Assembly: GCF_000018285.1 (NCBI RefSeq)
Contig: NC_009901.1
Span: 2,727,001-2,791,000, forward strand
Source: Shewanella pealeana ATCC 700345
GTDB taxonomy: Bacteria; Pseudomonadota; Gammaproteobacteria; Enterobacterales; Shewanellaceae
Direction: 5' to 3'
Length of the DNA stretch: 64,000 nucleotides
Below the pieces are notes generated by a model, which was not told where the DNA came from, did not search any database, and saw only the letters and a program-made list of their open reading frames with translations. Positions 39,032 through 48,395 of the stretch are shown here, piece after piece (positions within the stretch are counted from its first letter, which is position 1; every line of letters begins with the position of its first letter). The translations under genes and the position numbers were made by a program.

Positions 39032-40516
39032 CTAAGAAGCAATACTTAATAACAGTTGTTGGCTGGCTTCTGCCTGTGACAGTTCACTGACAAGCTCACC
39101 ATTTTTAAACACAATAATGCGGTCACTCATGCCGATAATTTCTGGTAACTCAGAAGACACCATGATGATCCCTTTTCCTTGCAGAGCTTGTTCAGACATG
39201 TATTTGTAGATCTCTTTTTTAGCGCCTACATCAATACCTCGGGTAGGTTCATCGAGCATAAGAAGTTGTGGATTGGTCAAAGACCATCGGCCTAAAACCA
39301 CCTTCTGTTGGTTACCACCAGAAAGGTTGCCTACGATTTGCTCTTTGTTGGGTGTCTTAATCTTGAATAGCTCGATCATCGACTCAATCCGATTACTCTC
39401 TTGCTTTTCATTCACAACAAATGAAGAGGAGCATTGCTCTAATGAAGAGATGGAAATGTTTTCACCAACAGAGCTAGTCAGCACTAAACCTGATGATTTT
39501 CTATCTTCAGTCACATAGGCCATGCCAGACTTAATCGCCTGTCTTGGTTGGAGTTTTGTAAACTCTTTATCATTAAAGCAGATTGAGCCTGATTCGAACT
39601 CGTCAACACCGAAGATGGCGTTCAGCACTTCAGAGCGACCCGAGCCCACTAAGCCATAGATCCCTAAAATCTCGCCATTCCTGACCTTAAACGAAATATC
39701 GTTGAATTTTTTTGATGTTAAATTTTTAACTTCTAACAACACTTGTTCGCTTGGCTGGTTAAATTTAGAGAACTCTTCATTAATCTGACCGCCAATGATC
39801 TGTTCAATCAGTTGCTCTCGAGTAACGTCACCGATCAAACCTTCACTGATATAAGTTCCATCTCGAAATACCGTGTAATTTGTGCAATGTTCAAAAATTT
39901 CAGACAACCGATGTGAAACATAGACGATGCCCTTCCCCTTAGCGGCAAGTGACTTAATCGCCTTAAATAGCTTCTTCGAATCCTCTTCGCCTATGGCTGA
40001 GGTCGGCTCGTCTAGAAACACGATATTGGCATTGGAGTGAGATAACGCCTTAGCAATTTCAACCAACTGCTGATGGGCAACACACAGCGTATGCAGCATG
40101 GCATTGACTGGAATATCAAATTCCAGCTCATCCATAAGGGCCTGCGCTCTTTGGTTGAGTGTTTTAAAATCCACAATACCAAAACGATTACGTGGTTCCT
40201 GGCCTAAGTAGATGTTTTCAGCAACGGTTAGATTGGGGATCATACTCAGCTCTTGCTGAACAATAGTGATCCCCGCTTCTATGGCCTCTTTAGCATTAGC
40301 AAACACTCTAGGCTTGCCATTGACCATGATGCTGCCTTCATCTGGCTGCAAAAAGCCCATCACAATACTTAGAAAAGTGCTCTTGCCTGCGCCATTACCA
40401 CCACATAAAGCATGGATTTCGCCAGCATTCAGGGTGAAATTAATATGCTTAAGGGCTTTAACCTCACCAAAGGACTTTTTAACCGAATTGACTGATAATA
40501 AAGGAGCCTTATTCAT
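39032..40516 (-). CDS. Ribose-type ABC transporter ATPase, duplicated domain
   Basis: 494 aa with two ABC domains. First: GGNGAGKSTFLSIVMG, HQQLVEIAKALSHSNANIVFLDEPTSA. Second: GLVGSGRSEVLNAIFG (degenerate Walker A, as usual for the family) and LSGGNQQKVVLGRWSLTNPQLLMLDEPTRGIDVG. It is the RbsA/XylG-type component that powers uptake. Its start overlaps the xylulokinase stop by 8 bp, implying coupling. Confidence 0.94.
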   Translation of the reverse strand: MNKAPLLSVNSVKKSFGEVKALKHINFTLNAGEIHALCGGNGAGKSTFLSIVMGFLQPDEGSIMVNGKPRVFANAKEAIEAGITIVQQELSMIPNLTVAENIYLGQEPRNRFGIVDFKTLNQRAQALMDELEFDIPVNAMLHTLCVAHQQLVEIAKALSHSNANIVFLDEPTSAIGEEDSKKLFKAIKSLAAKGKGIVYVSHRLSEIFEHCTNYTVFRDGTYISEGLIGDVTREQLIEQIIGGQINEEFSKFNQPSEQVLLEVKNLTSKKFNDISFKVRNGEILGIYGLVGSGRSEVLNAIFGVDEFESGSICFNDKEFTKLQPRQAIKSGMAYVTEDRKSSGLVLTSSVGENISISSLEQCSSSFVVNEKQESNRIESMIELFKIKTPNKEQIVGNLSGGNQQKVVLGRWSLTNPQLLMLDEPTRGIDVGAKKEIYKYMSEQALQGKGIIMVSSELPEIIGMSDRIIVFKNGELVSELSQAEASQQLLLSIAS

Positions 40517-42026
40517 TACAGCCCCCTGTTAGTTGCGCCTCTGCCAACCGTGGATACTGGCTATAAAGCGTATCGATATAGCGATCATAAGCGACTTGAT
40601 ACTGTGCAACGTTGTTGCAATTAGGCTGAGTACGACTCTCTTCATTAAGCGCAATTAACTGCTCAATGATCTCGTTGTCCATCCTTCCTTTTAACGCCCA
40701 GCTCGCCTGAATCGCCGCCCCAAGCGCGGCCGCCTCTTCAACTTCTGGGCAGATCACTTCGCAGTTCATGGTATCGGCAATCATTTGACGCCAATGAGCA
40801 GACTTCGCCCCACCGCCAATTAACCGAATTTGCTCGATATTAATCCCTGCACCACGTAGCAGTTCCAAACCGTATTTAAGGCCAAAGGTTGCGCCCTCAA
40901 CCACAGAGCGCACTAAGTTGTCGCGTGTGAAGTTGGCAGCATCTAAACCATGGATAGAGGCTTTGCCATCAGGAAGTGCAGGCACCCGCTCGCCATTAAA
41001 GAACTGAAGAAATGAGATATTACCGGCGCCGATCTGAGAAGCCTCAATCGAGTGGTTAAACTCAGCAAGACTCATCTTGAGCACGTCTTGCACCAAGCTC
41101 GTTGCCGACGTGACATTCATGGTGCAGATAAGCGGCATCCAGCCATTTGAGCTCGAACAGAAGTTGGCAATACTCGGATGCTTTAGCTCAACTGGCTTAT
41201 CAGAAAATGTATATATGGTGCCAGAGGTGCCAAGCGACATAGTGATGATGCCGTTTTTAACGTTACCGGTACCGATTGCGCCCATCATGTTATCGCCACC
41301 GCCAGAGGAGACCACAACGTTATCACTCAAGCCTAAGCGCTCTTTTGCCTGACCAATCACCACGCCAGTGGCTTTTTCAGCACGATTAAGCTCGGGTAAC
41401 GCCTTAAATAGATTGCCGCTTGGGTCGATAAGAGCACAAACATGCTCATTCCAACAACGATTACGCACATCGAATAAACCTGTGCCAGAGGCATCGCCAA
41501 AGTCGGCGCAGTACTCGCCCGTTAGCCAGAAATTCAAGTAATCATGTGGCAGTAGAATATGGGCAATCTTGGCAAAGTTTTCAGGCTCATGTTGCTTCAT
41601 CCACAGGATCTTCGAGGCCGTGTAACCGGTTTCAACCCTAAGGCCTAACCTGTCTATACACGCCTGTTCGCCACCTAGCATTTGCAACAGCTGTGCATTC
41701 TCTGGCGCTGTTTCCGTGTCACACCAAAGTTTGGCTGGACGAATGACTTCACCTTGGCTGTCTAAGGCAACAAGCCCGTGTTGCTGACCCGACACCCCGA
41801 TGGCTTTAATCATTTTAGGATCGACATTAGCCGTCGATACCGCCTGCTCGAAAGCTGTCACTAAGGCATCAATCCACCAACTTGGCTGCTGCTCACGACG
41901 ACCGTTTGACTCAGAGATCAACTCATGGGGAGCAGAACATTCAGCCAACACACGAGATGTGCCTAAATCAACCAGAATGACCTTAGTGCCCTGTGTGCCA
42001 CAATCGACACCCGCGACAATATTCAT
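40509..42026 (-). CDS. xylB: D-xylulokinase
   Basis: 505 aa FGGY kinase. N-terminal GVDCGTQGTKVILVD phosphate-binding loop, the substrate-specificity segment GVSGQQHGLVALD, LWCDTETAPEN and the C-terminal RLIGGGAKSAHWRQMIADTMN are typical of XylB. It phosphorylates D-xylulose to D-xylulose 5-phosphate, the entry to the pentose phosphate pathway. It lies between the dehydrogenase and the transporter in one operon, 3 bp after the dehydrogenase stop. Confidence 0.92.
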   Translation of the reverse strand: MNIVAGVDCGTQGTKVILVDLGTSRVLAECSAPHELISESNGRREQQPSWWIDALVTAFEQAVSTANVDPKMIKAIGVSGQQHGLVALDSQGEVIRPAKLWCDTETAPENAQLLQMLGGEQACIDRLGLRVETGYTASKILWMKQHEPENFAKIAHILLPHDYLNFWLTGEYCADFGDASGTGLFDVRNRCWNEHVCALIDPSGNLFKALPELNRAEKATGVVIGQAKERLGLSDNVVVSSGGGDNMMGAIGTGNVKNGIITMSLGTSGTIYTFSDKPVELKHPSIANFCSSSNGWMPLICTMNVTSATSLVQDVLKMSLAEFNHSIEASQIGAGNISFLQFFNGERVPALPDGKASIHGLDAANFTRDNLVRSVVEGATFGLKYGLELLRGAGINIEQIRLIGGGAKSAHWRQMIADTMNCEVICPEVEEAAALGAAIQASWALKGRMDNEIIEQLIALNEESRTQPNCNNVAQYQVAYDRYIDTLYSQYPRLAEAQLTGGCNE

Positions 42027-42029
42027 CGC

Positions 42030-43064
42030 TTACTCCATCTCTATCATGATCTTTACATCTGAAGGGTTCGCTTCAAGTGCTCTAGCATAGGCCTTTAGTG
42101 AATCTTCAAACTTATAGGTCTTGCTGATCAACGGCTTGACGTTTAACTTGCCTGAAGCGATAAGGTTGATGGTTTTAGGGTACATATTGGCGTAACGGAA
42201 GATGGTCTTGAACGTGATTTCTTTAACCTGAGCCGCAACGATATCGAATTTAACAGGCTCTACAGGCATTCCCACTAAAACGACTGTGCCATTTGCTGCA
42301 ACGTGCTGGCAGATACGGGTAATCACCGCTTCAACGCCGCAACATTCAAACACCACATTGACGCCACGGCCGCCAGTTTTAGCCGCAACCACCTCAGCCA
42401 CATCTTGGGTCAAGCTGTTAACCACGGTAATGCCTTCATAGTCATTAACCGTAGCTAACTTTTCATTGACGACGTCGACAACGATGACTTCAGCGCAGCC
42501 ACTCGCCAACGCTGATAGTGCGCACATAACGCCAATTGTACCCGCGCCGTAAACTAGGCCAATATCGCCCGGTTTAATTTCGGCTTTAGTCGCAGCCTGC
42601 ATGCCGATAGCTAAAGGCTCAACCATGGCACCTTCTGCATAGCTCATATGCTGAGGGATTTTAAAGGTGAAAGCCGCAGGGTGTACCACAAACTCAGAGC
42701 AGCAACCGTCGTAAGGAGGCGTAGCCCAAAACTGCACATCCGGATCTAGGTTATAGATCCCCTCCATAGTCTCTGCTGACTGTGGCTGAGGTATGCCCGG
42801 CTCCATACAGACTCGGTCCCCCTCTTTAAGGTGCTTAACATTGCTACCTACCGCGGTGACGATACCTGCCGCTTCATGGCCGAGGATCATTGGTTTTTCA
42901 ACGACAAAATGTCCTATACGGCCATGAGAAAGGTAATGAACGTCTGAGCCACATATACCAACGGCTTGAATTTTAATTTTTACATCATTTGCACCGACTT
43001 CTGTAGGCGTCATTACCTCTTTTAAGGCAAGTTCATTTACTTTTTCTAGTACCAAAGCTTTCAT
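42030..43064 (-). CDS. Zinc-dependent pentitol dehydrogenase (xylitol dehydrogenase type)
   Basis: 344 aa, medium-chain dehydrogenase. Catalytic zinc ligands C38 in [13 protein letters not shown], then GHEAAG; the binding fold [17 protein letters not shown] is followed by D at the adenine-ribose position, favouring NAD+. [15 protein letters not shown] and CMEPGIPQ are typical of sorbitol/xylitol dehydrogenases. The adjacent xylulokinase suggests xylitol to D-xylulose as the reaction; D-arabitol or sorbitol are alternatives. The structural zinc cysteines seem to be missing, as in polyol dehydrogenases of this group. First gene of the operon, with an operator just upstream. Confidence 0.88.
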   Translation of the reverse strand: MKALVLEKVNELALKEVMTPTEVGANDVKIKIQAVGICGSDVHYLSHGRIGHFVVEKPMILGHEAAGIVTAVGSNVKHLKEGDRVCMEPGIPQPQSAETMEGIYNLDPDVQFWATPPYDGCCSEFVVHPAAFTFKIPQHMSYAEGAMVEPLAIGMQAATKAEIKPGDIGLVYGAGTIGVMCALSALASGCAEVIVVDVVNEKLATVNDYEGITVVNSLTQDVAEVVAAKTGGRGVNVVFECCGVEAVITRICQHVAANGTVVLVGMPVEPVKFDIVAAQVKEITFKTIFRYANMYPKTINLIASGKLNVKPLISKTYKFEDSLKAYARALEANPSDVKIMIEME

Positions 43065-43087
43065 GTAATGGTTCCCTTTATCAAAAC

Positions 43088-43105
43088 AATGTTATCGATG
43101 TCATT
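43088..43105. promoter_or_regulatory. Secondary LacI-type operator
   Basis: AATGTTATCGATGTCATT matches the palindrome at 43247-43270 at 16 of 18 central positions. It lies 24 bp before the dehydrogenase start, on the transcribed side, where binding would block the operon. Confidence 0.65.
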
Positions 43106-43246
43106 AACACTTTCATTTAAGATAATCTTTTACTTGAAAAGCTTTTGCGCTAAAACTCACAAAAATCAGCACCTCCAGCACCGCCCTTATAAATAACTGT
43201 TTTCTTAAAATAAAACAATTCACAAGCAGCATTACACTTAAATCAA

Positions 43247-43270
43247 TTAAATGTTATCGATAACATTTAA
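43247..43270. promoter_or_regulatory. LacI-type operator, perfect 24-bp palindrome
   Basis: Centre AATGTTATCGATAACATT, extended by TTA/TAA on the sides to 24 bp without a mismatch. It lies between the divergent regulator and operon starts, with its centre about 162 bp from the second operator. The pseudo-palindromic central CG is typical of LacI-family sites. Confidence 0.8.
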
Positions 43271-43395
43271 TTTCTGTTATTTTGACAAGAAAATACATAA
43301 CATTGGCTTGAGTAAATCTAGGACTAGGAAGTAATACGCGGATATTGCCTCTACCTAAATGAAGAGAACGGTAAATGACGCGGGAACTAAAGAGC

Positions 43396-44385
43396 ATGAA
43401 AAAAGTTAAGCTATCAGATATTGCCAAGATGGCTGGTGTATCCTCGATTACCGTCAGTAGAGCGTTATCAACGCCTGAAAAGGTCAAAGCTGATACCTGT
43501 GAAAAGATCCAGAAAATAGCGCAAGAGCTTGGCTATATACCCAACCTAATGGCAAAAGGGCTTAAGTCTCGATCAAACACCATAGGGGTTATTGTTCCGA
43601 CAATTATCAACCCGTTTTTTGCCAGTGCGGTAAAGTCCATCATTCGTAGTGCCAATAAAACAGGTTATAACTGCCTATTCTTCACCTCAGATGAATCGCA
43701 AAAAATAGAGCAAAACGCAGTCAATACGCTAATTAGTTACAATATCGACGGGATCATCATTGCCGTTATTTCAGAAGATGAAAACTATACTCCCGCTTAC
43801 TTTTCAACCTTAGAGAAGTTACACGTCCCAGTGGTATTGCTCGACAGACATATCGAGGCGCCACATATTTGCGGAGTGTATTTAGATAATGTCGATTCAG
43901 GCTACAAGCTTGGCAAAGAAGTGTTATTAAACAATTACCAACGGGTGTTAATCGTATCCGGCTCAGCCAACTCTAAAGTGGCCAATTCACGATTAGCAGG
44001 CCTTAAGATGGCAGCGGAAGAGACACATTCAAATACGATTATCGATGTGATCAAGGCGGACTTTAATACCCAATTGGCAAAGGAATTAGTGCAAGATTAC
44101 CTATCACAGCATAAACCCGATGCCATTATTGGTTTAAACAACCAGATCACCTTAGGTGCGCTTGAGGCCAGTGTTTCACATCACTATCAACTTGGAGCGG
44201 ATATTCATTTCTATAGTATCGATGAAATCACCACCGCAAAACACTTTGGCATCTCCATCCCCTGTATCAGGCATGACGTTGAAGAGTTTGGCTACCATGC
44301 CGTGACGCAGTTAATCCGGGCCATTGAGTCTGAGCAGTGCGACAAACTGTCTGATATCATCATTAGAGGCACGGTAGTTAAGTAA
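43396..44385 (+). CDS. LacI-family transcriptional regulator of the pentitol operon
   Basis: About 329 aa from the ATG at 43396 (MKKVKLSDIAKMAGVSSITVSRALS); an in-frame ATG at 43375 is possible. Residues 4-25 are the LacI helix-turn-helix, followed by the hinge SRSNTIGVIVPTIINPFFAS and a periplasmic-binding-protein-like ligand domain. Divergent from the dehydrogenase gene with two operator-like sites between, so it very likely controls this operon and itself, responding to the pentitol or a derivative. Confidence 0.9.
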   Translation: MKKVKLSDIAKMAGVSSITVSRALSTPEKVKADTCEKIQKIAQELGYIPNLMAKGLKSRSNTIGVIVPTIINPFFASAVKSIIRSANKTGYNCLFFTSDESQKIEQNAVNTLISYNIDGIIIAVISEDENYTPAYFSTLEKLHVPVVLLDRHIEAPHICGVYLDNVDSGYKLGKEVLLNNYQRVLIVSGSANSKVANSRLAGLKMAAEETHSNTIIDVIKADFNTQLAKELVQDYLSQHKPDAIIGLNNQITLGALEASVSHHYQLGADIHFYSIDEITTAKHFGISIPCIRHDVEEFGYHAVTQLIRAIESEQCDKLSDIIIRGTVVK

Positions 44386-44704
44386 GTCCCTTATCCGTAC
44401 TGTATTTGAATCTCAATCAACATCGATATAAACCTGCTGTTTGAACCTCCAGATTAAATCTGCTGATTAAACCTATGGCCCTGAAAAGCTCATTATTGAG
44501 CCAGTAGGGGCATAGATAATCTTCAATCGCGATGAAAACAAACGCAATCATATAAATAACCCGCCATTCATCGCATGATTGCTCGACATCTAAGCACTGA
44601 CCTCTGTATAATCCGCGGCTGTTTTGCCTCTCAAGCAGGATTAGTCACCCTAACCTGTTAGCGTCTTTGGCTTTCACTTTATATTAATCACTCAGGATAC
44701 TCTT
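44386..44704. other. Intergenic region before ybiT
   Basis: No gene or clear terminator seen. Contains two partial direct repeats of aaacctgctg/aatctgctgattaaacct near 44430-44475. Confidence 0.4.
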
Positions 44705-46315
44705 TTGATTTCTACCGCAAATATTACGATGCAGTTTGGCCCAGAGCCATTATTCGAAAACATTTCCGCTAAGTTCGGTAACGGCAATCGCTACGGCTTA
44801 ATCGGCGCAAATGGTTGTGGTAAATCCACCTTTATGAAGATCCTCAGTGGCGAGCTTGCACCGACCTCAGGTAACGTTTCAATTACCCCAGGTCAAAAAG
44901 TCGGTACTTTGAGCCAGAACCAATTCGCATTTGAAGAATTCAGCGTTATCGACGCGGTAATTCAAGGCGATGCTAAACTGTGGGAAATCAAGCAAGAACG
45001 TGAGCGCATCTATTCACTGCCAGAAATGAGTGAAGAAGACGGTATGAAAGTGGGCGAGCTTGAAAGTGAGTTTGCTGAAATGGACGGTTACAGCGCTGAA
45101 AGCCGTGCCGGTGAAATCCTACTTGAAGCGGGTATCGAAGAAGAGTTTCATTTCGGCCTAATGAGCCAAGTTGCGCCAGGTTTTAAATTGCGCGTGCTAT
45201 TAGCACAGGCATTGTTCTCAAATCCAGATATCTTGCTACTGGACGAACCAACCAACAACTTGGATATTCACACCATTAACTGGTTGGCTGAAGAGCTAAA
45301 CAAACGTAAGTGCACCATGATCATCATTTCGCATGATAGACACTTCTTGAACACTGTTTGTACTCATATGGCCGATATCGATTACGGCGAGCTACGTATT
45401 TACCCAGGTAACTACGAGTACTTCATGGAAGCGTCTTCACTTATTCAAGAGCAATTGCTTGCGGGTAACGCCAAGAAAAGTGCTGAAATGACCGAACTTC
45501 AAGACTTCGTTAACCGTTTCGGTGCTAACGCGTCTAAAGCGAAGCAAGCTAGCTCTCGTGCTAAGAAGCTTGAAAAAATCAGCCTAGATGAAGTTAAATC
45601 ATCAAGCCGTATGACACCGTCACTCCGTTTCGATGATGGTAAGAAGATGCACCGCCAGGCGCTTATTCTTGAAAACGTCGGTCATGGTTTTGACGGCGAA
45701 ACCCTATTTGAAGGCGGAGAGTTGATCCTTGAAGCTGGCGCTAAACTAGCTGTTATTGGCGAGAACGGTGTCGGTAAATCAACCTTCTTACGTTGTTTGG
45801 TGAATGAATTACAAAACAACCATGGCGTAATCAAGTGGTCTGAGAATGCTTCAATCGGCTACTGCCCGCAGGATAGCAGCAAAGACTTTGATAATGATCT
45901 AAGCCTATTTGATTGGATGTCACAATGGCGCCTTCCTAAGCATAACGACCTAATGGTACGTGGCATGCTAGGCCGTCTACTATTTACTGAAGACGACATC
46001 AACAAGAAAGCGCGCAACTGTTCTGGTGGTGAGAAAAACCGCCTATTATTTGGCAAGTTAATGATGATGGACATCAACGTGCTGGTAATGGACGAGCCAA
46101 CTAACCACATGGACATGGAAGCGATTGAAGCATTAAACAATGCGCTTAAAGTGTATGAAGGTACGCTGATTTTCGTTAGCCACGATCGTGAGTTTGTTTC
46201 ATCTTTGGCAACTCGTATTATCGATGTTAAAGACAAGAAGCTGGTTAACTTCCAGGGTACCTTTAATGAGTACATGGCAAGTCAGGCTGAAAATGAAGCA
46301 AGTAAAAGAGCCTAA
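44705..46315 (+). CDS. ybiT: ABC-F ATPase YbiT
   Basis: 536 aa from TTG at 44705, which has AGGA 6 nt upstream; this fits the family start (E. coli begins at the equivalent position). Two ABC domains without membrane segments: [23 protein letters not shown], and [39 protein letters not shown]. The linker helix region [11 protein letters not shown] and the [19 protein letters not shown]-site motif match YbiT. ABC-F proteins act on stalled or specialised ribosomes. Confidence 0.94.
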   Translation: MISTANITMQFGPEPLFENISAKFGNGNRYGLIGANGCGKSTFMKILSGELAPTSGNVSITPGQKVGTLSQNQFAFEEFSVIDAVIQGDAKLWEIKQERERIYSLPEMSEEDGMKVGELESEFAEMDGYSAESRAGEILLEAGIEEEFHFGLMSQVAPGFKLRVLLAQALFSNPDILLLDEPTNNLDIHTINWLAEELNKRKCTMIIISHDRHFLNTVCTHMADIDYGELRIYPGNYEYFMEASSLIQEQLLAGNAKKSAEMTELQDFVNRFGANASKAKQASSRAKKLEKISLDEVKSSSRMTPSLRFDDGKKMHRQALILENVGHGFDGETLFEGGELILEAGAKLAVIGENGVGKSTFLRCLVNELQNNHGVIKWSENASIGYCPQDSSKDFDNDLSLFDWMSQWRLPKHNDLMVRGMLGRLLFTEDDINKKARNCSGGEKNRLLFGKLMMMDINVLVMDEPTNHMDMEAIEALNNALKVYEGTLIFVSHDREFVSSLATRIIDVKDKKLVNFQGTFNEYMASQAENEASKRA

Positions 46316-46360
46316 TTGATTATTTCCCTGCACGCCATCAGGCATGCTGGGTTAATCCAT

Positions 46361-46397
46361 AAAAATGGCGCTAATCTTTTGATTAGCGCCATTTTTT
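46361..46397. terminator. Bidirectional terminator between ybiT and catB-like gene
   Basis: AAAAATGGCGCTAATC / GATTAGCGCCATTTTTT perfect stem, placed between convergent genes. Confidence 0.92.
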
Positions 46398-46447
46398 ATG
46401 TAAACCATTAGAGTCAAGATTTAACCTTCACTTTTCTCGGTTAAAGT

Positions 46448-47098
46448 CTATTTATGCTCAAGGTGGTATTGATATAAAGCTTCAATATCTGCGCTACACA
46501 TCAATGGCATCGCGCCTTTAAGCTTATCTAGCGGCCAATCCCACCATTTCATCTGTAAAAGCTTAGAAACCGAATCACTATCGAAACGTTGCTTCACAAG
46601 TTTATTGCTGCCAACAACGACTGTGTATGGCGCTACATCTTTGGAGATCACCGCTCGTGCGCCAATCACTGCGCCGTCACCTATGCTCACCCCAGGCATA
46701 ATCATCGCCTCAGATCCAATCCATACATCGTTGCCGATAACCGTATTGCCCGCACGCTCGAAGCCACTCTTTACCCCATCACCAAATGTTTCTTCGGAAA
46801 ATGGATAGGTGGAGATCCAATCCAAACGATGGCCCTGATTGCCCGCCAACATAAAACACGCGCCAGAGGCGATGGAGCAGAACTTACCGATAATCAGCTT
46901 ATCGACTTCACCAAATACTCCCGCCTCCCACACATCTATGGTCGAGCCATCACCGAGCAGGTAACGCACAGCTTGATCTTCAAAAGATTTGCCGTGATAA
47001 AAACCTGAATAGTAAGAGTACTCCCCTACTTCGATATTTGGGTTAACGACTTGCTGTTTGAGCTTTTTAGAATCAAGCCAACTGGTAAACTCGTTCAT
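46448..47098 (-). CDS. CatB-type xenobiotic acetyltransferase
   Basis: 216 aa, left-handed beta-helix of hexapeptide repeats (IGNDVWIGSEAMIMPGVSIGDGAVIGARAVISKDV). The catalytic His lies in AGNQGHRLDWISTYPF, as in CatB/Vat O-acetyltransferases. Chromosomal relatives can acetylate chloramphenicol or streptogramins, but many have no resistance role, so this is not evidence of resistance. AAGG precedes the ATG by 6 nt. Single-gene unit. Confidence 0.88.
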   Translation of the reverse strand: MNEFTSWLDSKKLKQQVVNPNIEVGEYSYYSGFYHGKSFEDQAVRYLLGDGSTIDVWEAGVFGEVDKLIIGKFCSIASGACFMLAGNQGHRLDWISTYPFSEETFGDGVKSGFERAGNTVIGNDVWIGSEAMIMPGVSIGDGAVIGARAVISKDVAPYTVVVGSNKLVKQRFDSDSVSKLLQMKWWDWPLDKLKGAMPLMCSADIEALYQYHLEHK

Positions 47099-47151
47099 TT
47101 TTAACCTTGAAAGTTCTAATATAGTAAATGTGATTCAATAATCATTTAATC

Positions 47152-48009
47152 TTAAAGCGCAATACCAATGCCTACTGCATTATCAAAATGATTATAATCA
47201 GAAATGGTCATCCCGTAGCCACTTTGCAGCTTTAGATAGCCTCTTAAGCCTTTATATATTGGAAAGCGCCAACTCAACTCTTCATAGCCTTTAGAAAAAC
47301 CACTTTCTACAAGGTTTCTTAGGGTTAAGCTCACTTGATGATCACCAAAATACCAATCACCTTTGACTGTGCCATAGCCCATATAGTCTTCAATATCAGG
47401 GTTATAATCCGTACTTGAAAAGTCAGCTCTTAGCCAAGGCTTTATACTGATTTCAATATCCTTATATGCCAATGAAAACTCCAAATAAACGCGGTTCCAA
47501 CTTCGCTCATAAATGCCACCTTTGCCATTTGATTGGTGCTCGAAACCTAGGCTAGTACTTCGCCAAGTATCATCGGCCTTCCCGTGTTGCCAGAACCAAA
47601 ACACTTGCGGCTGATATTGTGAATCTCGAAAGTAGGCCGACTTGTCGTAAGCCTGCCAATTAGATATTTGGCTGTAAGCGATGTAAAAGCCATCATTGTC
47701 AGTGAAGAGATTGTTCGCGATGCCATATTTAAGACTAAATTGAAACTGCAGATTGGTGTTACTAATGTTCTCATTATTTGGGTTTTGGGGAGCGTAGTAA
47801 GCTTGATTTGCTGATTGCGTTTGGTAAATCGGTAAAATGAAGTTGTTGTCAAACACCGTTAACTTATAAAGATCATCAGCTGGAGTTAACCCTGCAACCC
47901 CTGTGATATCATTACTAATAGTGGCTTGCTCTTTTGCCTGGAGTGAACCTGCAGCCAGTAAGCTTGCTAGTAAAATGACATAGGTTTTAATATTGGTTTT
48001 ATGCTTCAA
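47152..48009 (-). CDS. pldA: Outer-membrane phospholipase A
   Basis: 285 aa from TTG at 48009 after GGGAG. Sec signal ending GSLQA/KE, then a beta-barrel sequence with alternating hydrophobics. The catalytic motif is FEHQSNGKGGIYERSWNRVYLE: H158, S160 and N172, as in PldA. The enzyme degrades mislocalised outer-leaflet phospholipids when it dimerises with Ca2+. The last residues (VGIGIAL) replace the usual terminal Phe/aromatic residue of outer-membrane barrels with Leu. Confidence 0.92.
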   Translation of the reverse strand: MKHKTNIKTYVILLASLLAAGSLQAKEQATISNDITGVAGLTPADDLYKLTVFDNNFILPIYQTQSANQAYYAPQNPNNENISNTNLQFQFSLKYGIANNLFTDNDGFYIAYSQISNWQAYDKSAYFRDSQYQPQVFWFWQHGKADDTWRSTSLGFEHQSNGKGGIYERSWNRVYLEFSLAYKDIEISIKPWLRADFSSTDYNPDIEDYMGYGTVKGDWYFGDHQVSLTLRNLVESGFSKGYEELSWRFPIYKGLRGYLKLQSGYGMTISDYNHFDNAVGIGIAL

Positions 48010-48332
48010 GTTACTTATCTCCCTATTAAATAACGACGAACTTCATCAACAATTGCACTTATCATTTTCCAGATGTTCGTCTCAATATTCTAATATATTG
48101 GATTTATTTTGATTTTACACCTTTCATCGCTAATCTTCGCCTTAAAAACCAAAGACTAAGCTACCGTTTCCGTTTTTAATGTCGTAAATTGTCTGTAGCT
48201 TAGCCTTTTTAGTAAGTTAAAATTGAAGCCTGGCTTCAAAAGTATCTATTTCGAATAGCGTCTGTTGTATAAGGCTAGGTTGCCATTCCTTCTTCGCAAC
48301 AACTATCCGGTATCACCTGTTTTGAAAGTCAG
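48010..48332. other. Intergenic region between pldA and the uvrB terminator
   Basis: About 320 bp, no gene or repeat seen. Probably holds the pldA promoter. Confidence 0.45.
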
Positions 48333-48357
48333 TAAAAAGGAGCCCATACAGGCCCCT
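48333..48357 (-). terminator. Probable terminator of uvrB
   Basis: Minus strand AGGGGCC / GGGCTCCT stem (one G:U pair) and five T, 40 bp past the uvrB stop. Confidence 0.7.
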
Positions 48358-48395
48358 GAGTAATGAGTTAATCAACCACGATAAACATACTGTAA

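Noticed and set aside
46448..47098. Antibiotic-resistance cassette reading of the CatB-type gene
   Set aside because: It sits between core genes with its own bidirectional terminator and has no attC; chromosomal relatives are widespread, so acquired resistance is not supported.
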